Source of the DNA: Moringa oleifera
Lineage: Eukaryota > Streptophyta > Magnoliopsida > Brassicales > Moringaceae
Length of the DNA: 64,000 bases
Assembly (NCBI GenBank): GCA_021397835.1
Contig: JAJFZO010000034.1
Location: forward strand, 8,137,501-8,201,500
Direction: 5' to 3'
Shown here: positions 8,901 through 24,300 of the stretch, piece after piece
How positions within the stretch are numbered: position 1 is the first letter of the stretch
Layout: the number at the start of each line of letters is the position of its first letter
Notes under the pieces: generated by a model
Told to the model about the DNA's origin: nothing
The model's input: only the letters and a program-made list of their open reading frames with translations
Database searches by the model: none
Program-made: the position numbers and the translations under genes

Positions 8901-11900
8901 GCTGGCTATTATTGGTGTCAATAGACACTGGTGTCAGCTCCAAGAGAGCCCAACGATGACCCCATGATTATCGCTGGCATTAGCAGAGCCCAATGATGGC
9001 CTAACAATAGTGGTAGGCGTTGAGAGAGCATAATTACTTATGTGGGAAATTTACGAGTTCTAGTAGATGCTCTCGCCAACTTTGAAAGAATCCAACGACT
9101 TCCCAACTGCTACTGTAGGATAGTTGCCAGTGTTGGTAGTCATCGGCGCTAGCACAAGGATAGGGTAAGGATGCCTTGTTATTTTTTTGAGGTAGTTACT
9201 TAGGTTGGTAAACATTAGTGCCAGCATCGGGGATCCCAATGATGACCCATGATAGTCACTTACATTAAAATAGCCCAATAACTACTGCTGGACAGTTACT
9301 GGCACTGGTAGTGGCTAGCAACAGTATTAGGGAACCTCAATGATAACCTAGTGATAATTGCTAGGGCTGGCACTCATCTATGGTAAGTTCCCCTAATGGT
9401 AATCGCTAGCATAAGTAGACATGAAGGCATGTAGAAGAAGAGCCTTACGACGGCCTAGCAATAACAGTTGGTGCTAAGATGGCATAATGACAACTGTGGA
9501 GAAGTTTTTGGTGTTGGCAGATGCTCGTGCCAGCTTTGAGGGAACCAAATGGCAACCCAGCTATAGGGCAATGGTTAGTATTGACAGACATCGATCCTAG
9601 CATTAGGGGAACCAAAGGACTACCTAGTTATTCCTGTAGGGCAGTTGCTAATGTTGGTAGATGTTAGTGTTAGCAACATGAGAGCCGAACGGTGCCCCTA
9701 TGATAGTCTCTAGAGTTGGGAGAGCCCAATAATTACTATTAGGCTATCGCTAATGCTGGCAGATATCTGCATTGAGTTGCACTAAGGATGGCCCAAATGC
9801 AATCGCAAACATAGGTAGACGTGAGGGCAAAACATACAAGAGCGTAACGACGACCTTGCAACGGTAGTTGGCAATGGGAGTGCCCAAACATTACTGTGGA
9901 GAAGTCACTGGTGCTGGTAGATGCTCGTGTCAACTTTTTAAAAACCCTAACGACTGCCTAGTTGCTGCTACGGGGTAGTTGCTAGTGTTAGTATATGCCA
10001 GCGCTAACACTAGGGGAGCCTACGGATTGCCAAGTTATTATTATCAATCAATTGCTGGGCTTAGCACGGAGTTTAGTGATGACCCCATGACAGTCGTTAG
10101 CATTAGGAAGCCTAATGACTATTGTTGGGAAGTCGTTAAGGATGGTAGATGCCAACACCAGCACTAAAGGCGCTCGATGATAACCTAGCTTTAAAGGAAT
10201 CAATAACTTCCCAGCCATAACTACAATGTAGTTGCCAAAGTTGGTAGACGTCGACGCCAACACTACAGGACCCTAGGGACTGCCTTGCCATTGCTGTGAA
10301 GAGGTTGCAGGTGTCGATGGACGTTAATGTCAGCATCAAGGGAGCCCAACGACGTCCCAATAATTATCGCAGGCATTAGGAGGGCCTAATGACTATTGTT
10401 GGGACATCGTTGATGTTGGAAAACATCTGTATGGGTTACCTAGCAATGGCTTGATGGTAGTAGCTAGTATAAGAAAATGTGAAGGTAAGCACTAGAGAAG
10501 CCCAATGATGCCCTAGCAGTAGTGGTTTGCATTAGGAGAGCCTAATGATTACCCAGCTACTTCTACGGTATAGTTGCTAGGATGGGCCAGTATTAAAAAA
10601 GCCCAACAACAACCCCATGATAGTCACTGGCATTAGGAGAGCCTAACGATTGATGCTGGGCAATCTCTAATGGTGCAGATGCCAGCGTTAGCACAAAAGG
10701 AGCTTAGCGAAGACTTAGCGATAGTCGCTGACGTTTCCAAATATTCGCACTAGATTGCTCCAGCGATGGCCCACCGATAATAGCTGATGTAGGTATACAT
10801 GAGGGCAAGCACTAAAGGATCCCAATGACAGCCTAACAATAATAATAGGCACTATTAGATCCTAACGACTTTTGTGGGAAAGTTGATAGTGCTAAGAGAC
10901 ACTTGTGCCAACTTTGGAGGAACTTAACGATAGCCCAATTACTACTACGAGGCAATTATTAGTATTGGTAGATGCAAGCACCAATAGTAGTGGAACCTAA
11001 GGACTATCGAGCCATTAATACGGGTTGTTTGTGGTGTCAGTAGATGTTTGTGCTAGGACTAGGAGAGCCATGCAATGACCTAATGATAGTTGCTGGCATT
11101 AGAGGAGCCTAACAAACTATTACTGGGTTATCATTGACACTAGCTGACATTTGTACTAGGTTGTCCCAGCAATGGCCCTATGGCAATCATAGTGTAGGTA
11201 GACGAAAGGGCAAGGCCTACAAGAGCCCAATGACAGCATATAATACTAGTTGGCATTGGGAAAGCCCAATCATTACTGTAGGGATGTCGCTAGTGCTAGT
11301 AAATGCTCACTTTAGCATTAAGGGAACCCAATGATTACCTAGTCATTGCTGTAAGGTAGTTACTGGTGCTAGCACACACTAACGCCAACACTAGGGGAAC
11401 CTAGGGGCTGTCCAGTTATTGTTATGAGACAGTTATAAGAGTCGATAGACACTAGTGTTAGCATCAGGGGAGTCCATTGACTACCCAATGATAGTCAATG
11501 GCATTGGGTGAGCCTAATGACTATTGCTGGGCAGTTGTGGATGTTGGTAGATGTAAGCACCAATATTAAGGGAACTCAACAATAACCCATCTTTAAGGGA
11601 ATCATTAATTCCTAATTACTGTTGCAGTGTAGTTATAGGTGTTGGCAGCTTCAAGGAACCAAGGGACTACACCGCTATTGTTGCAAGGCAGTTGGTCTGA
11701 GCATCGAGGCAGCCTAGCAATGACCTAATAATAGTTGCACACGTGGGGAGAGCCCTATGATTACTGCTAGGCAGTCACTAATGCTAGCAAACATCTGTAC
11801 TAGGTTACCCAGTGATGGTGCAAGAGTCGTCGCTAACGTAAATAGACTTGAGGGCAAGCACTAGAGGAGTCAAACGATGACCTAGATGTAATAGTTGTCA

Positions 11901-14900
11901 TTAGGAGAGCCCAATGACTACTTCAGGCAAATTGCTTTGCTAGCAGATGCTCGCACTAGCTTTGAAGGAACCCCACGATCACCCATTTATTTCTATTGTG
12001 CATGTGTTGGTGTTGGTAGATGCTAGTGCTTACACAAAGGGACCCTAAGACTACCCTCTAATAGTCATTGGCATTAGGAGAGCCTAATAACTATTGTTGG
12101 CTAGTTATTGATTCATGTAAATGTCAGTGCAGGCACTAGGGGAGCTTAGTAATCACCTAGTAGAAGTCATTGACGCTAGGAAACATATGTGCTAGGTACA
12201 GAGCGATGGCCCAACGATAGTCATTAATGCACATAAATGACAAACATAAAGGATTAGAACTAGAAGAGCTCAATGATGGCCTAGCAACAGTGGTCAGCAT
12301 TATGAGAGCCTAACGACTATTTTAGGGTAGTCATTAGTGCTGGCTGACACTCACACTTCTATTGCATCACAATTGGGAAAGCCTAATGATTGCCTTGCTA
12401 CTGTTGTAGGGCAATTGTTGGTGTTAGAAAATGCCAGTGCCAGCACTAAGAGAACTTTGGGACTACCCATCTATTGCTTTGAGGAAGTTATTGGTATTAG
12501 TAGACACTGATGCTAGCATTAAGGAAGCTAAATGATGACCTTATGATGGTTGCTTAGATAAGGAGAGCCCAATGACTTTAGCTAGGTAGTCACTCACGCT
12601 AGTAGATGCTCATGCCAACATTAGGAGATCTGAATGGTGACCCAATGGCTATCGTTGGCTCTGGCCAACATCTATGCCAAGTTCCTCTAACGATGCCCTA
12701 ACGCGAGTTGCTAGCACAAGTAAACGCGATTGTAAGTGCTAAGGGAGCCCAACGACAGCCTAGCAATGGTAGTCAGCATTAAGGGAGCCCAATGATGACT
12801 TCGGAGGATTCATTATCTTAGCATATGCTCGCACTAGTTTTGGAGGAACCTAACGACTGCTTAATTATTTTTGTAGGGCAGTTGTTGGTGTCAGTAAATG
12901 CTAATGCTAGCATTGGGAGAGCCCAGCAACGATCCTATGATAGGTCCTGGCATTGGAATAGCTTAACGAATATTACTAGGCAATCGATGACACTGGTAAA
13001 TGGCAGCACCAACTCTAGAGTAGCTTAACCATCAGCTAGCGGCAGTTGCTGATGCTGGCAGACATCAGTGCTAGTTTCTCCCAACGATGGCCCAGCTTCT
13101 ACCTCAGCAAGCATAAGAGAGGCCAATTAACACCTAGCAATAGTACTAGGTAATGGAAGAGCCCAACGACTTTTATGGGGTAGTTATTAGTACTGGTAGA
13201 CTTGGGCACTAGCACCAAAAGAGCCTAATGACGACCCGATGATGGTCGTTGACGTTGGCAGAGCCCAACAATTACTATTATGCAATTGTTGATATTGGTA
13301 AATACTAGCACTAAGGAAGCTCAACAATGACCCAGCGATACTCACTAATGCTACCAAACATTTACATTAGGTTGCCATAGTGATGGCCCATTAGTAGTCG
13401 TTGGCATAGATAGACGTGAGGATAACCACTAAATGAGCCCAATAATGGCCTAGGAACAGTTGTTGGCATTAGGAGATCCCAATGACGACTAGATAGAAGT
13501 TGCTGATGTTCGTAGACACTCACACCAGCTTTTAGAGAAGCCAACGACTACCTAGCTACTATAGCGAGGTAGTTACTAATATTGGTTGATGTCAGCGCCA
13601 GTGTTAGGGAAATTGAAAGACTTTTTAGCTTTTACTGTGGGGCAATTTTTGGTGTTGGTATACATTAGTACCAGCAATGAAGGATCCTAATAACAATCCC
13701 ATGACAATCGTTAGCGTTGGGAGAGCCCAATGACAGCTGCTGGGCAGTCAACGGAGGCACTAAGGGAGTTGAGTAGTGACCATGCGATAATTGTTAGTGT
13801 TACCAAATATCTACACTAGGTTCATTCAGTAATGGCCCAACGACAGCCGTTAGTGTAGGTAGACATGAGGCAAAAGCATTGGAGGGGTCCAACGACAACC
13901 TAGCAGCAATAGTTGGCATTGGGATTGCCTAATGACTACCCAATTATTGCTTCGAGGCAGTTTTTAGTGTTAGTACATGATCGGGCTAACACCAGGGGTG
14001 CCCAATAACGACTTCATGACTATCACTGGCACTGAGAGAGCCTAATAATTATTGCTCGACAATCACTAGCACCTGTAGGGGCCCGTGCTAGCATTATAGG
14101 AACTTGGCAATGACCTTGCGACAGTCATTAACATCGGCAAATATTTGCATTAGGTTGCCCCATCGATGCCCCACTGGTAGTCGCTAATGCAGGTAGACAA
14201 GAAAGCAAGCACTAGAGGGGCCTAATGATAGCCTAATAGTACTAGTTGGCATTGGGAAAGCACAAGGACTACTGCTGGGTAGTGGCTAGTGTCGATAGAC
14301 GCTAGTGCTAGCACCAAGGGAGCCGAGCAATATCCCTAACATAGTTACTAGCATTGGGACAGCCTAACAACTACTGCTAGATAGTTACTAGCACATTTTA
14401 CGGTTAGCACAGTACCAATAGATCTTAGCAATGACCCAATGGTAATAGTTGGCGTTGGTAGACATTTGGCTGATGCTAGCACCAGCTTTGAGGGAGCTTA
14501 ATGACTACTCGCTGGTACTGCGAGGTAGTTACTGATATCAGTTGATGCTGATGCTAACACAAGAGAAGCCCAACATTTCCCAATGACTGTTACTAGCGTT
14601 AGGAGAGCCCAAAGGCTGCTATTGAGTAGTTGCTTGCACTGTTTAAGGCCTATGGAACTCAGTAATGAACTAGAAGTAGTTGTAGGCACTAACAGACATT
14701 TGCACTGTGTTCCCTCAATGATGGCCTAACAGTAATCGTCGGCGCACATAAATGTGAAGGTAGTATTTGAGGAGCCCAACAATGACCTAGTACTCGTAGT
14801 TGACATTGGGAGAGCCTAACGACTACCTAACAACTACTGCGGGGTAGTTGTAGGTGTTATCAGGTGCCAGCGCCATCCTTAGAGAAACCAAGGACCACCC

Positions 14901-16444
14901 AGCTATTGCTGTGAGGTAGTTGTTGGTGTCGGTAGATGCTAGTGCATGCATCGAGGGATCCCAATGATTATAATTGGGCAGTCACTAATGTTGATAGATG
15001 CCATCACTAGTAATAAGGGAGTTCAACAATGACCTAATGGCAGTCGCTGGCGCTAGCAAACATATACACTGGGATCCCCTAACTAGGTTGACACAAGACT
15101 AAGCACTAGAGCACTTAAACAATAGCCTGCCAATTGTGGTGAATATTGGGAGAGCCTAACAAGTTCTGTGAGGTAGTTGCTTGGGCTTATTGATACTACA
15201 GCTAGCTTTCTAGGAACCCAATGGCTACTCAGCTATGGTGTGAGGTAGTTGTTGGTGTTAACAAATGCTAGTGCTAGCATAGGGGAACCCAAGGACTTCT
15301 TAATTTTTACTATAAGGCAGTTGTTGGTGTTATTAATGCTAGTTCTAGCATTAAAGGAGCCCAACAATGACCCTATGAAAGTTGCTAGCATTAGAAGAGC
15401 CCGCGACTGATGTTGGGTAGTCATTGATGAAGGTAAAAGCCAGTACCAAAATTAAGGGAGCTCAGCGACTACCCAATAGCACTCGTTGGCATTAGCAAAC
15501 ATTGCACCGTTCTCCCTTAATAATGGCCCACCAAACATTGCTGGCATAGGTAAACGGGAGGGCAAGCACTAGGAGAGCTCAATGGTTGTAAGGAAACTCG
15601 CTAGTGGTTGTAGACAATGCAGTTAGCTTTGAGGGAACACAATAACTGCCCAGCCACTACTGTGAGGCAGTTGTTAGTGTTGGCAAACCCTAGTGCTAGA
15701 ACAAGGGAAACTTAAGGACAATACTACTATTACTCCACGGCAATTGCTCGTATTGGTAGAAGTTAGAACTAGCACCAAAGGAGCCCAAGGATGACTCCAT
15801 GATAGTCGTTGATGTTGGGAAATACCAATAGGAACTGCAGGGTAGTCACTGATATTGATAGAAGCTAATGCCACTAATTGGGGGGCTTAATATTACCTAC
15901 TTTCATTGGTGATAGCAAACATTCATGTTGGATTCCTTGAACAATGGCCCATTGGGAGTCACTAATGTAGGTAGATGTGAAGGTAAGCACCAGAAAAGCT
16001 AAATGATTGCCTAGCAGTAGTAGTTGCCGTTAGTGAAGCGAAGCGACTATTATAGGGAAGTTGTAAGTGGTGGTAAACACTAGCGCCAACTTTGGGGAAT
16101 CTAAATACCACTTCATTATAGTAGCATGGTCATTTTATTGTTGGCAAATGGCATTAGCACCAAGGGAACCTAAGGACTGCGTAACTATTACTGCGAGGCA
16201 ATTGCTTGTGCTAGCAGACACTAGCACCAGCAATAATGGAGCCTAACAATGACCCCATGACAGTCGCTCGTGTTGGTAGAGCCCAGTGACGATTACTAGG
16301 AAGTCATTAGCGAGGGTAAAGGCTAGTACCATTACTACAGAAGCTCAGTAATAACCCAACGGTAGTCGCTTGTGCTACTAGACATGAGTGCTAGGTTCCC
16401 TCAACGATGGCCTAGCAATGATCGTTGGTGTAAGTGGACGCAAG

Positions 16445-16656
16445 GGCAAGAACTAGAGGATACCAATGATAATTTAGTAGCAGTAGTTGGTGCTAAAAGA
16501 GCCTAACAACTATTATGGGGCAGTCATTGAAGCTCATGCACACTAGTAAAGGCAAGAACTAGAGGATACCAATGATAATCTAGCAGCAGTAGTTGGTGCT
16601 AGGAGGGCCTAACGACCATTGTGGGACTATCATTGAAGCTTGTGCACACTAGTGTT
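16445..16656 (+). repeat. Recent 106-bp tandem duplication within satellite 1
   Basis: Two adjacent copies, 16445-16550 and 16551-16656, both start with 'ggcaagaactagaggatacc' and end near 'gcacactagt'. They differ at only about ten positions, far closer than neighbouring sub-blocks of the array, which shows a young local duplication spanning parts of three sub-blocks. Confidence 0.88.
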
Positions 16657-17064
16657 AGCTTTGAGGGAACCTAACGGCTGCCTAGCTACAACTACACGGC
16701 AATTGTAAGTGTTGGCTGATGTTAGCACTAACACAAAGGAAACCTAGAGGGTGCATAAGTATTGTTGTAGGGTAGTTATTAGTGTCGGTAGATGTTGTTC
16801 TAGCATCAAGGAACCTAGTAATAGCCCTTTAATAATCAATCTCGTTAAGAGAATCCAACGACTATTATTGGGCAATCTGACATGTTAGTAGATGCCAGCG
16901 CTAGCATAAGGGATGCTCAACAACAACCTAAAGGCAGTAGCTAGCGCACGCAGATATTTGCGCTAAGTTCCCCCAATGATGGCCCAACAAGTATCACTTA
17001 CGTAAGTTGATATGACAACAAGTATTGGAGGAGCTCAATGATGATTTAGCTTTGGAGGAAACAA

Positions 17065-20000
17065 ATAACTAGTGTTGGGAAATGCTAGCACTGGCACTAA
17101 GGGAACCTTGTGATTGCCAGCTATTGCTACGAGGCAGTTATTGGTGTCAGTAGATATTAGTGCTAACATCAGATGAGCCTAGCGATGTCTTGATGATAGT
17201 CGTTAATGTTGGGAGAGCCTAACAACGGCTGCACGGTAGTCGTTAGCATTGTTTAAAGCCTTCACAGGACTAGAAGATCTCAGTTATAAACTCGTAGCTA
17301 TTACAGGTATTGGCAGACATTTACACTTGGTTTCCCAATGTTTGCTCAGTTGTAGTCATTGGCGCAGGTAAATGCAAGGGCAATCACTTATGGAGCTTAA
17401 AAATGACCTTGCAATAGTAATTGGCATTGGGAAAGCCTAAAGACTACCCAACTGCTTTTATAGAGCAGTTGCTAGTATTAGCTAACACCAGCGTCAACCT
17501 TAAGGAACCCAGAGACTACCTTGTTATTATTGCAAAGCTGTTGCTTATGTTAGTAGATCCTAGTGCAAGCACCAAGGAAGCCCCACGCTGCTGCTAAGTA
17601 GTCGCTAACATAGGTAGATGCTTGTGCCAGCACTAGGGGAACTCATCGATGACCCAATGGCGTTTGTTGGCATTAGCAAACATATAAATTGGGTTCCTCC
17701 ATCAATGGCTAAGCAGCATTTACTAGCATACGTAGACGTGAGGGCAAGCACTAGAGGAGCCCAGCGATGCCAGCTTTGAGGGACCCAATAACTGCCTAGC
17801 TACTACTAAAGGGTAGTTGCACAGATTAGAAGACTCTGGCGCCAACATTAGGGGAACCCAGGTTTTATCCAACTATTATTGTGGGGTAGTTACTAGTGTT
17901 GATAAACGTTAGTTATAGCATCAAAGGAGCCCAACGATAACCCTATGATAGTCACTATCGTCAAGAGAGCCCAGCGACTACCACGTGATGCTGATAGATG
18001 TCGGCATTGGCATTGGAGGAGCTCAACGATGACCCAGCGGTAATCACTAACGTTGGCAGACATCTGTGTAAGGTTACCCTAATGATGGGTTATTGGTAGT
18101 TGCTAACGTAGGTAGATGTGAGGGTAAGTACTAGAGGAGTGTAATGATAGTAGTTGAAATTGGGAGACCCCAACAACTAGTATGAGGAAGTTTTTGGTGC
18201 TAATAGATGCGAAGGCAAGCAATAAGGAAGCCCAATGATGGCCTAGTAACAGTTATTAGTGCTAGGAGAGCCTAACAACTGCTACAGGGAAGTTACTAGC
18301 GTTGGGAGACATTAGCGTCAATTTTAAGAGATCCCAATCACTACCTAGCTACTGTTACTGGTCTGTTATGGTTGTTAACAAATGAGAGCGCCAGCACTAG
18401 GGGAACCCGGGGACTACCCAGCTATTTTGGCAAGGTAGTTGCTTGTGTTGCTACATGGTAGTGCTAGCACTAGGGAAGCCCATTGATGACCTCATGAAAG
18501 TCGCTCGCATTAGGAGAGCATAATGATTATAGTTGGACAGTTGTTGGCACTAATAGAGGCTAGCACCATAACCAAAAAAACTATGTTACTACATAAGAGT
18601 AGTCATTAGTGTTAGCATTAGAGGAGCTTAGAGATGACCAAGCGATCGTCGTCGATGCCAGTAGACATATGGGCTGGGTTCCCCTAACGATGGCCCAACG
18701 ACAGTCATGGCACAGGTAAATGCGATGTCCAGTTTTTAGGGAGCTCAATAATGGCCTTGCAGTAGTAGTTAGCACTAGAAGAACCCAATGACTATTGTAG
18801 GCAAGTCATTAGAGCTAGTAAATTTTACAAGAATCTAATGGCTGCCCAGCTACTACTGTGATGCAGTTCCTAGTGTTGGCCAACAATGGCATAAACGCTA
18901 AAGGAATCATGAGACAACCTAACTATTATTGTGGGGCAGTCACTAGCATAAATAGACACTATTGCGATCACTGGGAAGAGCCAAGCGATGACCTTATGGC
19001 AATTACTATCGTTGAGAGGTCCAAATGACTACTGTTGGGTAGTCGTAGACACTTGCAGATGCGAGCACTAGCATTAGGGGAGCTCAACGATGACCTGTTG
19101 GCATTTGCTAATGCTAGTAGGCATTTGCGCAGCGGTTCTCATAACGATTGCCCAGCAGACGCGAAGATGAGTAGAAGGGAGCTTAAGGACAACCAAGCAA
19201 CAATTGTTAATGCTACGAGAGCTCAAAAACTACTACGGGAAAGTCAATTGTGCTAAAAAATGCTAGCACTAGCCTTGGAGGAGACAACCGACTACTCAGC
19301 TATTACTATAGTGCAGTTGCTCATGGCACATGCTAGTGTTAGCACCGAGAAAGCGCAACGACAAACCTATGACCGTCACTAACATTAGGAGAGCCCAACG
19401 ACTACTGTAGGGTAGTCATTGATGCTTATAATAGCTAGTGCTAACAATAGGGGAGCTCAGTGACAACGTTGTGATAGGCGCTAGTGCTGGCAGACATGTG
19501 CATTACGTTTACCTAGCAATGGCCCAACGACTGACGGTGGCATAGGTAGATGCAAGGGCAAGCACCAGAAGAGCCTAATGACAGTTGTGAGCATTGGAAG
19601 AGCTTAATTACTATTGTAAGGCAATTGTTGGAGTTTGCAGACACTGGTGCCAATACTAAAGGAACCTCAAAATTACTTCAGTATCATTATATGTGGTCAA
19701 TAGACACTCGTGCGAGCAATAGGGAACTAGCGACAACCCGATGACAATTGGTATCGTTGGGAGAGCCTAATGGTTACTATTGAGTAGTTGCTAATGTTAG
19801 TATACGCTAAGATTAGCACTAGAGGAGCTTAATGACAAGCAGTGATAGTCGCTGGTACTAGCAAATGTGAGGGCGAGCACTAGAAAAGCCCAACAATCGC
19901 TTAGTAGTAGTTGTTTACGCAGGGATGGCCTAATGATTATTGTAGAAAAGTCGCTAGTGCTAATAGACGCTAGCACTAGCTATGTAGGGACCCAACGACT

Positions 20001-21300
20001 ACCCAGTTACTATTGCAGGATAGTTATTAGTGTTAACAAACGCTAGTGGTAGCATCGTGGTAGACATGTAATAGCCCTATGATAGTCGTTGGTGTTGGGT
20101 AAGGCCAACAATTGTCGTTGGGTAGTGAGTGGCGTCAGTAGATCCTAGTGCTAGTATTATGGGGGCTCAGCGATAACCCAACTTTAGTAGTGTAGTTTCT
20201 TGTGTTTGTAGACATAAGCACGAACATTAGGGGAGCCCAAGGACTGCCTCTTGTTGCTGCAAGGTAGCTACTAGTGTCGATCGTCATCAGTGCTAGCACT
20301 GAGGCAGCTCAAATGATAACCCAATAATAGTCGCAGGCGTTAGAGGCACCATACGATTGCTATTGGTCAATTGTTGACATTGACAGACATCTGCATTGGG
20401 TTGCCCCAATGATGGCTTAATGAAAGTTGTTATCATAGGAAAAAAAATGTAGGTAAGCATTGGAAAAGCCCAACGATGGCCTAGCAGCAGTAATTGGCAT
20501 TAGGATAGCCCAACGACTTGTGAGGAAGTCGCTTGTGTTGGCAGATGCTCGCACTTGCTTTAGGAGAACCCAACATCTACCAAGCTACTTCTGTAGTGTA
20601 GTTACTCGTATCGGTAGATGCTAGTGCTAGCTCTAAAGGAGCCTAATGATTATCACATGATAGTCCTTGGTGTTGGGAGAGCCCAACGAGTGTTGCTGGG
20701 CAGTCACTGACACTGCTAAATGCCAACGTCAGCACTAGGGTAGCTTAGGATGACCTAATGGTAGTTATTAATGCTAGCAAACATCTACACTAAGTACCCT
20801 AGCATTGGCATAATAATAGTCGCTAGTGTAAATGGTCGTGACAGCAAGCACTACCAGACCTTAACGATGGCCTAGCAGTAGTGGTCAGCATTGTGAGAGC
20901 CCTATGACTACTACAGGGTAGTTACTAGTAATGGCAAACACTTGTGCTAGCTTTAAAGGAACCTAATGATTGCTTAGCTATTGTTGTCGGATAGTTATTT
21001 ATGTTGGCGAATGTCAGTAGAAGTGTTAAAGGAGCCTAGGCACTACCCAGCTATTGCTACAGGGCAAGTGTTGGTAACAGTATAAGCTGGTATTAGCATC
21101 GATGGAGCTCAATGATGACCTTATGATGGTCACTGGCATAAAGACAGCCCTATGACTTTGGCTCAGCAATTGCTGATGTCAGTAGATGCCAGTGCTAACA
21201 TTAAAGGTTCTAAGTGATGACCCAGTGACAGTTGTTGGCGCTGGCTGACATCTATGATAGGTTCCCTCAGCAATAGTCACTACTGTTAGTATCGAGACGG
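17065..21300 (+). repeat. Satellite 1 higher-order segment, copy a
   Basis: A run of satellite 1 units carrying a distinctive order of variants: 'aataactagtgttgggaaat' (17065), a 'tgtttaaagcc' insertion-type variant (17248), a tight '...cccaggttttatccaact' junction (about 17860), a fused-sub-block unit (19840), an 'acccaactttag' deletion variant (20180), a 'agtaccctag' variant (about 20790) and a 'ccttatgatggtcac' variant (21118). The same order recurs at 39533-43960 at an offset of about 22.5-22.7 kb. Boundaries are approximate because the whole array is homologous. Confidence 0.6.
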
Positions 21301-24300
21301 TAACCACTGGATGAGCCTAATGACTAGGAGCAATAATTGGCATTGAGAGAGCCCAATGACAACTGCGGGGGATTCGCTGGTGCTGGCAGTTGCTGTGTTG
21401 GCAAATGTAAGCCAAGTACCAGGGGAACTTAAGGATTGCCCAGCTATTGCTATAGGGTAGTTGTTGGTGTCTGTAAATACTAATGCTAACACTGAATCTA
21501 GCAACAACCCCATGATAGTTGCTATCGATGGGAAAACCTAACGACTGCTGTGGGCAATGACTAAAGCTGGTAAATGCTAACATTAGCATTAGGGGAGCTT
21601 AACGATGACCTAGCGATAATCACAGTCATTAGGACACATCTTTGTTGGGTTCTGCTAATGATGGCCTAACGATAATCAGTGATGCATGTAGATGTGAGGG
21701 TAAGCATTAAAGGAACTAATGATGGCCAAGCAACAGTAGTTGGCATTGGGTGAGCCCAATGACTGGTGTGAAGAAGTGGCGGTGCTGGCAAACGCTTGCA
21801 CCAACATTAGAGGAACCCAACGACTGCCCAACCACTACTACGAGGTAGTTACTCATGTTAGTAGGCACAGTGCTAACTCTAAGGGAACTTTAAGACTGCA
21901 CATTTATTATTGTGGGGTGGTTGCAAGTGACATAGATGCTAGCACTACCACCAAGGGAGCTCAGCAATGACCTCATGACAATCACTGGCATTGGTAAAGA
22001 GCCCACTAACTGCTATTAAGCATCGCTAGTGTTGGCAGAGGCTAGCACCATCACTAAAGAAGCTCAATAATGACCTAATGGTAATTACTTGCGTTGGCAG
22101 ACATCGATTTTGGGCTTTTTCTATGATGGCTTAGTAGTAATCGTTGGCGCAGGTAAACATGAGGGCAGCAACTAGAGTAGCCTAATGAAAGCCTAGTAAC
22201 AGTAGTTGGCGCTAAAAGATTCTAACAACTATTATAAGGCGATCATTTGACGCTAGCGCATGCTAGCGCCAGCTTTTGGGGAACCCAATGACTACTTAGT
22301 TACTGTTATAGGGCAATGGCACATATTGCCCGATGTTAATGCTAATACTAAGGGAACCTAAGGACTGGCCAACTATTGTTGTGGGGTAGTTGCTGATGTC
22401 GATACACGCTAGTTCTAGCATCAGGGGAGCCTAGCGACGACTTCATGACAGTCACTATCATTAAAAGAGCCCAATAACTAGTTTTAGGCATTAGCAACTA
22501 AGTTCCCCCATGGATGCCAAAGCTAACACAAGAGAAGCTTAACAATGACCCAATGGTAGTCACTGGCGGACATCACTCGTGTAGGCAGACATGAGCAAAA
22601 ACATTAGAAGAGCTCAAAGAACTCTAGTAGCACTAGTTGGCATTGGGAAAGACCAATAACTAGTGTTAGGAAATGCTAGCACCAGCACTAAAGGAACCCT
22701 CAGAATACCTAGCTATTGTTGTGAGGCACTTGCTTGTTTCGGTAGATGTTGGTGCTATCATTAAGGGAGCTTAGATGACAGTCGCTAGCACTAAGAGAGC
22801 CCAATAATTGTTATAGGGCAGTCGCTGCACTGTTTGAGGCCAATGCCAGTACTAGGGGAGCTCAATGATGAATTAGCAGCTTTTGCACTAGGTACCCCCA
22901 ATGATGGCCAAGTGGAAGTCACTAGCATAGGTAGACGTGAAGGCAAGCACTTGAAGAGCCCAACAATGACCTTATAGTGGTAATTGACACTGAAAGAGTC
23001 CAATGACTACTTAACTACTGCTACAAGGCAGTTGATAGTGTTTCCTAACGCTAGTGCTAACCATAAGGAACCAGTTATTGTTATGAAGAAGTTGCTAATG
23101 TCGGTAAATGGTAGTGCAAGCATCAGCCAAGCCCAATGACTATTGCTAGGCAATCACTGATATAGGTAGATGCAAGCACCAACATTAGAGAAACTCATAA
23201 ATGACCCAATGGCTGTCACTAGTGTTAGCAAACATGTGCACTAAGTTCCCCCCATGGATGGCTAAGCTATATTCGCTGACATAAGTAGATGCGAGGGCAA
23301 GAACTAGAGGAGGCTAACAACTATTACAGAGAAGTCACTAACGTGAGCTTTAGGAAGACCCAATGACCACCCAGCTACTACTATGAGCAGTTGCTTATGT
23401 TGGAAGATGCTGGTGCAAGAAGTAGGAAAACCTAGGTTCTGTAAAATAATGTTTGTAGGGCAGTTACTGATGCCGATGAATGTTAGTTTTAGCATTGGGG
23501 GAGCCCAATGACGACCCTACCATAGTTACTATCGTTGGGAAAGCCCACCGACTGCTTCAGGGTAGTCGCTGACGTTAGTAGATGGCAGCGCTCACACTAG
23601 GAAAGCTCAGCGATGACCTAGCGATAGCCGCTAGCACTGGGAGATATCTAAGTAGGCTCTCCAAACGATGGGCCAATGGTAGTTGCTCGCATTCATAGAC
23701 ACAAGGGTAAGCACTAAAGGAGCCCAACAACAACCTAACAACAATAATTGGCACTAGGAAAGCCATACAACTGGTGCTAACAAGTTGTTGGTACTAGCAA
23801 ATGCTCATGCCAGCTTTAAAGCAACTTAACGATTGCCCAGCTACTACTATAAGACAATTATTAGTGTTGGCAAAAGCCGACTCCAGTATCGAGGAACCTA
23901 AGGACTTCTCAGTTATTAGTGTAGGGAAGGATCTAGCATCGGTAAACTTTAGTGCTAGTACTAAGGCAGCCCTGTGATGGCCCCATGATAATTGTCAGAG
24001 TTGGGAGGGCACATGACCATTGCTGGGTAATCACTAGCATAAGTAGAGGCTAGCTTTATCACTAGAGGAGCTTGAGAACAACCCAACGGTAGTCATTAGA
24101 ACTAGCAGATATCTATGTTGGGTTCCCTTAGCGATGATCTAGTAGTAATTGTTGAAGTAGGCAAACGAAAAAGCAAGTGCTATAAGAGCCTAACGATGGT
24201 CTAACAACTGTATTGGCACTAGGAGGGCCTAACAATTATTGCGAGGAAGTCGTTGATGCTGGCAAATGCTAGCACCAACTTTGGCGGAACCCAACGGCTG